Part shown: in pieces, positions 1 through 7,014 of the stretch
Layout of the letters: each line of letters opens with the position of its first letter
How positions within the stretch are numbered: position 1 is the stretch's first letter
Virus record (IMG/VR): IMGVR_UViG_3300018080_000082
Span: 1-35,756 of that record
DNA length: 35,756 bases
Strand: one strand, 5' to 3'
DNA from: a virus
Translations under genes and position numbers: made by a program
The notes under the pieces: generated by a model
What the model saw: only the letters and a program-made list of their open reading frames with translations
Database searches by the model: none
What the model was told of the DNA's origin: nothing

Positions 1-123
1 AACGTAATATCAGCCGGTTGATGGAGCTACTTTTGGAGTCACTTTCCGGTGATTCCGGCCCAAATCGGAACTCCCGGCGGGCAAAGTGACTCCAAAAGTG
101 ACTCCAAACCAGGACCTTTTTCG
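1..123. repeat. Terminal direct repeat, left copy
   Basis: These 123 bases are identical to the last 123 bases of the window. They contain the arm-type integrase sites of the attachment region. An exact repeat at both contig ends, placed in the middle of attP DNA, is best read as the join of a circular molecule, giving a unit of about 35,633 bp. A real packaged terminal repeat is possible but less likely. Confidence 0.95.
29..106. promoter_or_regulatory. Integrase arm-type sites, side away from int
   Basis: The nonamer AGTGACTCC occurs at 85-93 and 96-104 (direct, 11 bp apart) and inverted at 35-43. The 17 bases at 29-45 are the exact reverse complement of 83-99. The same 11-bp-spaced pair recurs inside the end of int (35475-35499), so the two sets lie on either side of the tRNA-like core when the molecule is circular. 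This is the layout of arm-type binding sites of lambda-like tyrosine integrases. The function is inferred from layout. Confidence 0.7.
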
Positions 124-183
124 TGACGCCGCGTAAATGGTCAGGCAACTGTTAAATAATCCTTAATAGTTCAAATAGGAAGG

Positions 184-216
184 CCGCCGCCCCCAGCCCG
201 GGCCCAGGGACGACGG
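184..216 (-). terminator. GC-rich hairpin ending the late leftward transcript
   Basis: Read on the - strand, bases 216 to 184 can form a stem of about 13 pairs (including four G-U type pairs) with a 7-nt loop. It lies just after the last leftward gene and is followed by a short pyrimidine-rich stretch (CCTTCCTATTT) rather than a strong U run. It is probably the transcription end of the late operon. The rest of 124-240 shows no gene. Confidence 0.45.
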
Positions 217-240
217 CAGTGGTGGGCGGGGTGCGCCCGG

Positions 241-309
241 TTAGCACTTGCCGAGGCCGTGGCATAGAAACGCCAAGAGGCCCCAGCCAACCGCATAGAA
301 AAATCCCAT
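241..309 (-). CDS. 22-aa membrane peptide at the end of the lysis cassette
   Basis: An ATG at 309-307 is preceded by a strong ribosome binding site (GGAGG, 5 nt before the ATG) and begins 10 nt after the stop of the lipoprotein gene. The peptide starts MGFFYAVGWGLLAFLCHGLG and ends in KC, so it is almost entirely one hydrophobic segment with a basic, cysteine-containing tail. It is the last gene before the likely terminator. I do not recognise a family. Its place after endolysin and lipoprotein suggests a lysis accessory or small holin-like peptide, but that is inference only. Support is the ribosome binding site, spacing and coherent composition. Confidence 0.5.
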   Translation of the reverse strand: MGFFYAVGWGLLAFLCHGLGKC

Positions 310-319
310 GATTTCCTCC

Positions 320-787
320 CTACTCCAGGGGTACCGGCATCACCGAAGTGGCGGCGCTTGTTTCACCAGCCCCCAGGTTCAGGCCCCCGGCACCGTTGCC
401 GGAGACCTCTTGGTCAACCCGTGTCGTATCGCCTGCGTTTTTGACCGACTGAGTGAACATCCCATACATGGCCGCCCACATGGGCAGGCTGGGGATCATC
501 TTGCCCAGGCCCTGTTCAATGGGGCTGGGCCGGGCCTGCTCCAGCACCACCGGGCGGTGCCGGGCCAGCCAAAAGGCCAGGCCCATGGCCGCTGCGGTGC
601 GCGCCCCCGGCTCGGGTGATTTGAGGGCCTCGCCCAATGCGGCCAGCACCTGACCGTTGGTCTTTGCGGCGGCGCGGGCGGCGGCCGCCTGGCCCCGCGC
701 ATAGTCGGGGTAATATTGGGTAGCGCAGCCGCTAGCCGCGATCATCAAGGTCATCATCAGGATAGCGATAGCCGGTTTCACCGCCAT
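320..787 (-). CDS. Putative lipoprotein of the lysis cassette (outer-membrane spanin candidate)
   Basis: The chosen start gives a 155-aa protein with a lipoprotein signal: basic MAVK, a hydrophobic run, then AASGC with Cys21 as the likely lipidated residue. An upstream TTG-started extension is open but would bury the signal sequence. The mature part is Ala-rich with amphipathic or hydrophobic patches around residues 60-110 and a Gly/Ser-rich tail. It follows endolysin and a 64-aa protein in a lysis cassette, so an o-spanin-type role in outer-membrane disruption is plausible. It is longer than typical Rz1 proteins and lacks their proline-rich character, so it could instead be a surface or exclusion lipoprotein. 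Confidence 0.65.
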   Translation of the reverse strand: MAVKPAIAILMMTLMIAASGCATQYYPDYARGQAAAARAAAKTNGQVLAALGEALKSPEPGARTAAAMGLAFWLARHRPVVLEQARPSPIEQGLGKMIPSLPMWAAMYGMFTQSVKNAGDTTRVDQEVSGNGAGGLNLGAGETSAATSVMPVPLE

Positions 788-891
788 AAACTCCATCCAA
801 TCTGTCGGCCCCCGAACCGTCCTGGTCCGGGAGCATGGCCATCGAACCATGGAAATGGTCTCCAAGCCATTGGGTCAGCCTAGCCAGCCAG

Positions 892-1086
892 CTACTCAAG
901 GTCCGGCTCGGGCGCGGTTCCCAGGTCCACGCCCACGAACTCGGCCAGAAACTCGCAAGCAACGTTGTCCCAGGGGTTGGGGGTGGCTTCGGCCTTGGCG
1001 TACCACTCCCGTAAAAGGTTTTCGAGTAGGTCTTTGATCATGGGGCTTACCCGCCCCAAAATCATTTTGACAAAGAACTCTTTCAT
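892..1086 (-). CDS. Small conserved-type phage protein next to endolysin
   Basis: This 64-aa protein begins MKEFFVKMILGRVSPMIKDL and ends in an acidic tail (GTAPEPDLE). Its ATG overlaps the endolysin stop as ATGA, which fixes the start and implies translational coupling. The N-terminal half is amphipathic helix, followed by a more polar helix with several acidic residues. Similar short proteins beside phage lysins are often left unnamed. I see no clear transmembrane segment, so a holin role is not supported. Function unknown; reality supported by coupling and operon position. Confidence 0.65.
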   Translation of the reverse strand: MKEFFVKMILGRVSPMIKDLLENLLREWYAKAEATPNPWDNVACEFLAEFVGVDLGTAPEPDLE

Positions 1087-1634
1087 TTCGCACCATCCTT
1101 GTTGGGGGTTTTGGTAACCAGGGAATACAAAGCCATTGCGCGGGCAATCCAGCCGCGCAAGAAAACCCGTTTTTCTTTTTGCCGCGCAAGGACGGAATAC
1201 CGCTTGACGCGCAACAGAATAAGTTCCTGTGCCATCATCCAAGCCGGGTGGGCCTCGCACCACCCCGTGATTGCCCGGCGCGTCAGCGGGCCTAAACGTC
1301 CGTCAACGGCCAAGTGCCCGCCGTCCGGCAGTTGATTAAAGGCTTGTTGGATAAACTGAACCGCCCGCCGCCGCCCCATGTTCACGGCGGTATCAAATAC
1401 GATGGTGGCCACCACCGCCGGGAAATGATCCAGGTTCAACCGGTCCCAATAATCGAGTCGGTAAATTTGCTTGGCCTTGTAGGGGGTCAAGCCCGCGACA
1501 TCGACGTTGGGATAAGCCCGGCGGGAAATGCCAAAGTTGGTTTCACCGCCGGGGTCATTCGGGTGGTTCACGTATCCGCCCTCATGGTGCAAGACGAATT
1601 CAACCGCCGCCGGAAATGCGCTTTCAGCCATCAC
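1083..1634 (-). CDS. Endolysin, glycoside hydrolase 108 family
   Basis: This 183-aa muramidase-type endolysin cleaves the peptidoglycan glycan backbone for host lysis. The N-terminus carries the family signature HHEGGYVNHPNDPGGETNFG (about residues 16-35), with Glu18 in EGGY as the expected catalytic acid. The C-terminal half contains a peptidoglycan-binding-like stretch (AVDGRLGPLTRRAI). There is no signal peptide, so it needs a holin or pinholin to reach the wall. The start overlaps the preceding gene's stop (ATGA). Length is normal for GH108 phage lysins. Confidence 0.93.
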   Translation of the reverse strand: MMAESAFPAAVEFVLHHEGGYVNHPNDPGGETNFGISRRAYPNVDVAGLTPYKAKQIYRLDYWDRLNLDHFPAVVATIVFDTAVNMGRRRAVQFIQQAFNQLPDGGHLAVDGRLGPLTRRAITGWCEAHPAWMMAQELILLRVKRYSVLARQKEKRVFLRGWIARAMALYSLVTKTPNKDGAK

Positions 1635-1882
1635 CCGCCCCCGTGCCCGTTCACGCGGCCTTTAAGGTGGGAAGTTTGCTCGACAAGTGCGGTCACCCGT
1701 GAATGTAATTCGTTCTCGTTTTCTTCGCGCTTTTGCTGGCACCTATTGTGATCATCCCGCAACCCGGCCAAGCCCTCTTTTAGGTACTTCAGGTCTTTAC
1801 GGAGAAGAACTACCCCAAGCAGCAATGTCACCACGGCAGGCCCGCCGGAAGTAGCCAGTTGAATTAAATTTGTTTCGCTCAT
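1631..1882 (-). CDS. TM plus coiled-coil protein (i-spanin or holin candidate)
   Basis: This 83-aa protein has one membrane segment at about residues 12-28 (GGPAVVTLLLGVVLL) and then a charged, coiled-coil-like domain (residues 29-75). That is the shape of an Rz-type inner-membrane spanin, which would pair with the downstream lipoprotein. It could also be a single-TM holin, because no multi-TM holin is visible nearby. A Shine-Dalgarno AGGTGA lies before the ATG, and the stop overlaps the endolysin start. The role is inferred from topology and neighbours. Confidence 0.6.
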   Translation of the reverse strand: MSETNLIQLATSGGPAVVTLLLGVVLLRKDLKYLKEGLAGLRDDHNRCQQKREENENELHSRVTALVEQTSHLKGRVNGHGGG

Positions 1883-1927
1883 TTGTTCACCTGTAATTAT
1901 TTTTCAACCGCCACCGCACCCGCTTTG

Positions 1928-2161
1928 TCATAATCCGCCTTGGCCGCGCTGGGACAGGATGTAATCCCGCATGAGGCATATCATCGTCCAGTACCCCTTC
2001 AGCACGGTCCTAGCCGAGTCCAAGTCCACGACAGTGGCGTCGATAAAATCGTGGCCTTGGGCCTCGGTCCAGGTTGCGTATAAGGGAACTTCTCCCAAGG
2101 CGGTCTTGGCCGCCCGCGCCGGGTCCCCTGCCTTGATTGCCCCACCCTCGATATCCGCCAT
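1928..2161 (-). CDS. Unknown 77-aa protein between tail fibre and lysis genes
   Basis: The protein begins MADIEGGAIKAGDPARAAKT and contains WTEAQGHDFIDATVVDLDSA followed by a more hydrophobic segment (YWTMICLMRDYIL). It starts 2 nt after the stop of the preceding 144-aa gene, so it is co-translated with the tail genes. No signal peptide or known motif is apparent. It may be a small virion or tail-associated protein. Function unknown. Confidence 0.6.
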   Translation of the reverse strand: MADIEGGAIKAGDPARAAKTALGEVPLYATWTEAQGHDFIDATVVDLDSARTVLKGYWTMICLMRDYILSQRGQGGL

Positions 2162-2163
2162 TG

Positions 2164-2598
2164 TTATGCCTCCACAGCGGTGATTTCGATGCCGCCCGCA
2201 TCGTTGTACGTAACTTGATCATTGACTCGGATCGTCAATGTTGTCGGCTCGCTGGCCGTTACCGGGTATGCCTGGCTTTGACCATCGGACAGCGGGATTG
2301 CGTGGGTCGAAGATCCTGCCCCGTCGGTCAATTCAACATCGATTGAGGCCGGCAGGGGCTCAACCCCGCTCACCTCCACTTGAGCAATGGCCTGGTCCAC
2401 GCCGTCAGCGGTGATGGCCAGCTTGTCGGCGCTCAGGGTGGCGCGGGGAATCTCGGTGACCACCTCCCCATCGACCGCACGCAGCAGTGAGGCGTAAATC
2501 CCGGACTTGGGGTTGATGGGGATCACTGCCGACCGGCCGTCGATTTCAACGAGGTAATAATCTTCTCCATAAATCTTTCGGATATTTGTGATTTTCAT
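2164..2598 (-). CDS. Tail-fibre-associated beta-rich protein
   Basis: This 144-aa protein follows the tail fibre with no spacer: the fibre stop is at 2599-2601 and this ATG at 2598. The sequence alternates short hydrophobic and polar segments typical of beta-structure, with an Ig-like feel in the second half (SIDVELTDGAG, TTLTIRVNDQVTYND). No signal peptide or membrane segment is present. The position directly after the fibre suggests a fibre tip protein, fibre chaperone or second receptor-binding subunit. I do not recognise the family. Confidence 0.6.
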   Translation of the reverse strand: MKITNIRKIYGEDYYLVEIDGRSAVIPINPKSGIYASLLRAVDGEVVTEIPRATLSADKLAITADGVDQAIAQVEVSGVEPLPASIDVELTDGAGSSTHAIPLSDGQSQAYPVTASEPTTLTIRVNDQVTYNDAGGIEITAVEA

Positions 2599-4287
2599 TT
2601 ACAGCCTCGCATCTAGAGAGAAAATGCCGTTTTGGGCTGACACGCATCCGTTGCCCGCGCTCAATCCACTAAATCCGTCAATCGCGATGCGGCATCCGGC
2701 CGACGTGAGCGTTGACGAGATAATCGCGCTCCCCGATCCGTAACTGCTCCCCGGCGCATAAATGCGGGGTGTCGTGTCTAGTAGGGTTGCAACAGGAGTG
2801 GAATACATATCGATCAATCCGGTATTTAGATATATGGTATCGGCGGCGGTCACGATCCCGGCAACAAACCCGATTTCTCGATAGAACAGGAGGCAACGGG
2901 CAAGCTCACGCTGATAATCACAAACATAATCAGCGGCCAGGTCGCCCGACACGAGGGTAAGGTCGGAAACCCTAAAATCCGTGGCGGCCGGGATATCAGC
3001 GCCCACATCAAAGATGATTTGAACCTCAAGACCCTGGGCGGCCTCGGTCGGCAGTGCCGTCAGTGTTCCCTCAAGCGTGTCATAGGTGGAGGCGGCAAGG
3101 GCCGTGATGGAATCCCAGGTGGCTATTTCGGTGACCGATGAAAAATCATCGACTGAGTTGGCATAAAACAGTTTTGCAGTTACACCAACGGCGCTGGCGA
3201 ACGTGTGGATCGCCTTCGCTTTCAGGGAAACATTCAGCCCTCTCAGGTCTTTACAGAACTCAGAAGGCACTCGTGACTTGAAGATGATTTGCTGAGTGCC
3301 GCCACTGGCCTGTACGCCATCGGCCTCAGCAGCAAAGCCGCCCCGAGGGGTGCCGGTGCTCGACCTGGATGCCGTCCCGGCCGTTACGGTCCCGAAATCG
3401 GCGTTTATGATCCATGAGTCTGCGGACGAATAAACATCTGTCCCGGCGGCCAAGTTGCCAGCCGCCCCCTGTGCGATGACGGCCCCTCCGTTGATCACTC
3501 GCGATCCGTTTGCGAGGTCGAGAACGGTTCCATCAACGTAGCTTTTCGGGGTGGCCTCGGCATCGGCAGAGGGGGTGGCGATACTTAAGGTAGCGCCGGT
3601 CAAGTTCTGCACCCCCGTGACCGTGTTGCCGCCGGTCAGGGCCGCCGCGCCCAGGGTTGTCAGGGCTGCAGCGGCGTCGGCGTCATCGAGCAAGGTCTGG
3701 ATGAAGGCCGACACCCCCAAGGTGGCCAGGAAGGTCGCAGCGTCGGCGTCATCGAGGAGGGTCTCGACAAAGGCGGTCACGGTAGCCAGATCGAGATCCG
3801 CCGGCGTTTTGTTCTCCAGTTCATCACCGGCCGCGTTCCATCCAAGGAGTCTGCCGGCCACTGGCGCCGGGATCTCCGTGGAGGCTCCAGACTCATCGGA
3901 GACCGCCAGGCGCAGGGTGCGGTCGGAGGCCTCCTTCAGCTGCAGGACGTTCTGGGCCACCTTGTCAAAGGTTTCTTCCAGGGCCTCCATGTTCAGCTGG
4001 CCCTGTTGCTTGTAGTCATCAAGCTGGGTATAGGGACGGTCGGAGACAATAGTAAGCGTCTTGCCCACGGCCGGCGCGGTGGCCATGGTCACCGTGAACT
4101 GGCTCTGCCCCACCCCGCTGATGGTGTAGTCGCTGTTAAGGACCTGGTCGGTCTCAACCCCGGTGGCGTCATCGGTGATGATCACCCTGGGGTCGGAGTC
4201 GGCATGGGCGGTCCAGGTGCCGGTGAAGCCGGTCTGGACGCCGTCCCCGCTGTAGTGAACCTTGATGGTCTCGCTAGGCACGGTCAT
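2599..4287 (-). CDS. Tail fibre protein
   Basis: This 562-aa protein attaches to the podovirus tail and recognises the host surface. Residues 1-130 resemble the N-terminal virion-attachment domain common in T7-like and BPP-1-like fibres: a beta-rich part with TDDATG, NSDYTISG and TLTIVSDRPYTQ, then a helical LNMEALEETFDKVAQ region. Residues 173-216 hold two 22-residue repeats around LLDDADAA..LATLG, probably a shaft element. The C-terminal 270 residues, rich in Ser, Thr, Gly and Ala, would form the receptor-binding part. It lies after the ejection proteins and before lysis, as in T7-like genomes. Confidence 0.85.
   Translation of the reverse strand: MTVPSETIKVHYSGDGVQTGFTGTWTAHADSDPRVIITDDATGVETDQVLNSDYTISGVGQSQFTVTMATAPAVGKTLTIVSDRPYTQLDDYKQQGQLNMEALEETFDKVAQNVLQLKEASDRTLRLAVSDESGASTEIPAPVAGRLLGWNAAGDELENKTPADLDLATVTAFVETLLDDADAATFLATLGVSAFIQTLLDDADAAAALTTLGAAALTGGNTVTGVQNLTGATLSIATPSADAEATPKSYVDGTVLDLANGSRVINGGAVIAQGAAGNLAAGTDVYSSADSWIINADFGTVTAGTASRSSTGTPRGGFAAEADGVQASGGTQQIIFKSRVPSEFCKDLRGLNVSLKAKAIHTFASAVGVTAKLFYANSVDDFSSVTEIATWDSITALAASTYDTLEGTLTALPTEAAQGLEVQIIFDVGADIPAATDFRVSDLTLVSGDLAADYVCDYQRELARCLLFYREIGFVAGIVTAADTIYLNTGLIDMYSTPVATLLDTTPRIYAPGSSYGSGSAIISSTLTSAGCRIAIDGFSGLSAGNGCVSAQNGIFSLDARL
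3640..3771 (-). repeat. 22-residue tandem repeat in tail fibre
   Basis: Two 66-bp units encode FVETLLDDADAATFLATLG and FIQTLLDDADAAAALTTLG, each with about three following residues. The 17 bases at 3674-3690 recur exactly at 3740-3756. Such units in fibres form repeated trimeric shaft segments and can change in number by recombination. Confidence 0.8.
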
Positions 4288-4299
4288 GGATTCACCTCT

Positions 4300-7014
4300 C
4301 TATCTGAACCCTCCGCCCCGCTGGATCACTTCGGTGGGCGGCAGGATATAGGTCTGGTTGTTCTCCCTCTTGAGCCGGCGCTCCCTGCGGCGCAGGGTGC
4401 CGGGCGACATCATCTCCTCCAGGTGATAGAGCACCATGTAGTCCATGGCGGCCTTGGTGTACCAAAGGTTGACCATCGGCGTGTTGTACCAGGCGGTGCG
4501 GAAGACCTTGGCGGCGGAGAGCTTGCCTTGGATGATGCCGGCCCAGATGGCGGCCACGTCCCCGATGGGCCCGCTGACCACCGGCCCGGCCACGGTCTCG
4601 GCCAGGCTCCCGCCGAAGCGGTTGTACTGGCCAAAGAGGAAATCGCCGTATATCCCCCCGCCGCCGCCCTGGGTGAAGGCCGCTATCCAGGTGGACAACG
4701 CGGCGGGGTCACGCGGGGACTTGCCCTTGGTGAAGTCCTTGGCGGTCATGGCCATGTACCCGAAGGCGGTGGTGGCCGCGATCATGAAGGCGATGTCCCG
4801 GAGGGTGTCCGGGTTGGTCCGGGCCTGCCGGAAGGTCCGGTTTTGGTCGAAGAGCGCCCGGCCCCAGACCCGCTCCATGTAGTTCACGGGGAAGCTCTTG
4901 AACTGCCAGATGAGGCGCAGGATCTCGCCGGCCGCGGTGCCCGGGGCCTTGCCTCGGAGCATCATGGCCCGGCTGCGGTCGCTGGAGGTGATCACCGCAT
5001 ACTCGGCCTCGTCGGCGAAGTACATCATCAGGTCGGTTTCCAGCGACTGGCGGGCCTCGGCCACCATGCGCTCCCGCCGGCGCACAAAGCGGTCTTCCAT
5101 GGCCTCGGTCCACTGCTTGGCCTTGCCCCTGATCCGTTGTTTGGCGCGGGCCAACTCGGGCCTGAGATAGCCTTCAAACACCGGGTCGGGCATCTCTCGG
5201 ACCAGTTCGGGCATAACATAGGCCTTGCCGTCGATCTCTGTGACGGCCCGCCGGAAGATCTTCCATTTGGCCCCGTCGATGCCGTGCACCTCAAGCGCGT
5301 GCTTCAACCCGTCGGACAGCTCGTGCCAGGCCTTTCCCGCGTTCTGCCCCAGGTAGTGGGAGTGCATCTGGGTCACGCCGGCCTTGAGGTTGTCGGTCCA
5401 CTGGGTGAGAAAGGTCATGCGGTGAAACATGTTCTGCATGGTGGAGAGCGCACCCGGGAGGCCGTCGGCGATGTCGAACCGGCCATGGGCCGAGCCCAGA
5501 ATACCCTCGCAGAAGGCCCCGACCAGGGAGGCGTCCCGCTTTTTCTTGGTGCCCAGCATGGCCTTGAAGGCGTCCCTCCAGGCCTCGGTGGCCGAGCGGC
5601 CCTGAAAACGCAGGTTCCGGGCGGCGATGGGCAGGTCGGCTAGGGCGCTGATGGTGGCCGAGCCCAGTTTGGTCATGGCGATCCAGGCCCGGGCCCCGCC
5701 CATCACCTTGGCCACGGTGAGGTTGTGGGGCGTCAGGGTGTCCCCGCGCACCTCGGCCAGGGCGTGCACGATTTTGCCGCTGCGGGCCCGCCAGTCGGCC
5801 TTCATCTTGCGCAGTGCATTGCGCTTGGCCACCGGGTCCATGTCGGCCTTGTTGATCTCCTCGATCATCTGGGCATGCTTGGACTTGATCATCACCTCGG
5901 GGTTGGTGCCGAACTGCTCGATGAGGGCCAGGGCCCGGGTCTCGCGCTCGATGTGGTTCATCACCCCAGCCACCACGTCGCCCCGGCCGAACTCGGCATG
6001 GTAGGATAGCCAATCGTCGGCTGATCGGAAGTGCAGCACCCGGTGATGGGTCAGCTTGTTGGAGAGGTTTCCGGGCCCGGTGAACTGCCCGGTGCGGGCG
6101 GCCATGGGAGCATGCACCCGGCCGGTGGTGATGTTTTCGTACACCTCGCCCAACACCCTGCGCATGACCGCATCCTTGGCCCCGGAGAGGGGCATGTCGG
6201 CGAAGTCCGGACCCCACGCCCCGGGGTCGAAGTCCAGGTCGTTGAGATAGGGGAAGGTGCGATCCAGATCCAGGCGGGGGAGGACCTGGTCTATCCACTG
6301 GTCCCGGCCCACCCGGAGGACCTTTTCGGAGTGGTGGGACTGGGGCGACCAGCCGTGAACCTTGCCGATCCCTACCCCGTGCCTGTTGAGCCTGGTGCGG
6401 ATCTCTTCCACCGAGGCGAAGAGCAGGTCGGCCAGCTGCTTGGCGTCCTCGTTGCCGGTGATGCCCGGCATGCCATCCGGCCGGTTCTGGTACATCTCGC
6501 GTACGATGTCATCGTTGAACCGCTTGGCGGCCGCCCTGCCCTCCCTGGTGGTCAGGGCCTTCACCCCGAACAGCAGGCGGCGCAGATCCTTGCGCTGGGC
6601 AAAGAACTGGTGGATGGGGGCCAGGTACTGGGCGGCCAGGGCCACCCGCTTGGAGCTGGCGCTCACCCTTCCGCCGGCCACCCCGTGGGCCGTGCCCACA
6701 ACGTCGGACAGGAGGGCCTCATCGGGCCGCAAGCCGGCCTGGATCTTCTCGGCCACCGAGGCGTCGAGCCGGCGCCGGGCGATGATGTTGTCGGCGGTGC
6801 GCACCTTCTGCCGGACAGCGTCGGCCATCTCCTTGTCGGCCTGTTCCTGAGCGGCGGCCATGAGCAGCTCGGCATCATCAAGGGAGCGCTCCGCCCCCCG
6901 AAGCCGGGCATCCTTGCGCCGGGCCTCGATGCGCTCCAGCATGGCCTGGGCCTCCTCGCGGGAGAGGCCGGCGGCCCTGCGCACCGATTCAACACATGCC
7001 TTGATGCTCATCAC
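4300..7014 (-). CDS. Large internal virion / DNA-ejection protein (gp16-like position)
   Basis: This 904-aa protein occupies the slot of the largest T7-like core protein, between another internal protein and the tail fibre. Its N-terminal 150 residues are strongly helical and charged (MLERIEARRKDARLRGAERS), and the middle is long and helical. About residues 735-860 hold hydrophobic stretches (DIAFMIAATTAFGYMAM; GPIGDVAAIWAGII) that could help cross the cell envelope. The segment FKSFPVNYMERVWGR near residue 700 resembles the C-terminal part of other podovirus ejection proteins. No transglycosylase motif is evident. The start overlaps the upstream stop (ATGA). The role follows from position and architecture. 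Confidence 0.7.
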   Translation of the reverse strand: MMSIKACVESVRRAAGLSREEAQAMLERIEARRKDARLRGAERSLDDAELLMAAAQEQADKEMADAVRQKVRTADNIIARRRLDASVAEKIQAGLRPDEALLSDVVGTAHGVAGGRVSASSKRVALAAQYLAPIHQFFAQRKDLRRLLFGVKALTTREGRAAAKRFNDDIVREMYQNRPDGMPGITGNEDAKQLADLLFASVEEIRTRLNRHGVGIGKVHGWSPQSHHSEKVLRVGRDQWIDQVLPRLDLDRTFPYLNDLDFDPGAWGPDFADMPLSGAKDAVMRRVLGEVYENITTGRVHAPMAARTGQFTGPGNLSNKLTHHRVLHFRSADDWLSYHAEFGRGDVVAGVMNHIERETRALALIEQFGTNPEVMIKSKHAQMIEEINKADMDPVAKRNALRKMKADWRARSGKIVHALAEVRGDTLTPHNLTVAKVMGGARAWIAMTKLGSATISALADLPIAARNLRFQGRSATEAWRDAFKAMLGTKKKRDASLVGAFCEGILGSAHGRFDIADGLPGALSTMQNMFHRMTFLTQWTDNLKAGVTQMHSHYLGQNAGKAWHELSDGLKHALEVHGIDGAKWKIFRRAVTEIDGKAYVMPELVREMPDPVFEGYLRPELARAKQRIRGKAKQWTEAMEDRFVRRRERMVAEARQSLETDLMMYFADEAEYAVITSSDRSRAMMLRGKAPGTAAGEILRLIWQFKSFPVNYMERVWGRALFDQNRTFRQARTNPDTLRDIAFMIAATTAFGYMAMTAKDFTKGKSPRDPAALSTWIAAFTQGGGGGIYGDFLFGQYNRFGGSLAETVAGPVVSGPIGDVAAIWAGIIQGKLSAAKVFRTAWYNTPMVNLWYTKAAMDYMVLYHLEEMMSPGTLRRRERRLKRENNQTYILPPTEVIQRGGGFR

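Noticed and set aside
1-123. Biological terminal repeat of a T7-like linear genome
   Set aside because: The repeat is part of the attachment region beside attP, where a packaging end is not expected. Circular assembly explains it better.
2599-4287. Diversity-generating retroelement acting on the fibre, as in BPP-1
   Set aside because: No reverse transcriptase and no template repeat pair are present in the window.
4006-5643. Long plus-strand frame opposite the ejection and fibre genes
   Set aside because: Composition is Gly/His/Val/Leu-rich antisense of a GC-rich gene, with no recognisable domain or start signal.
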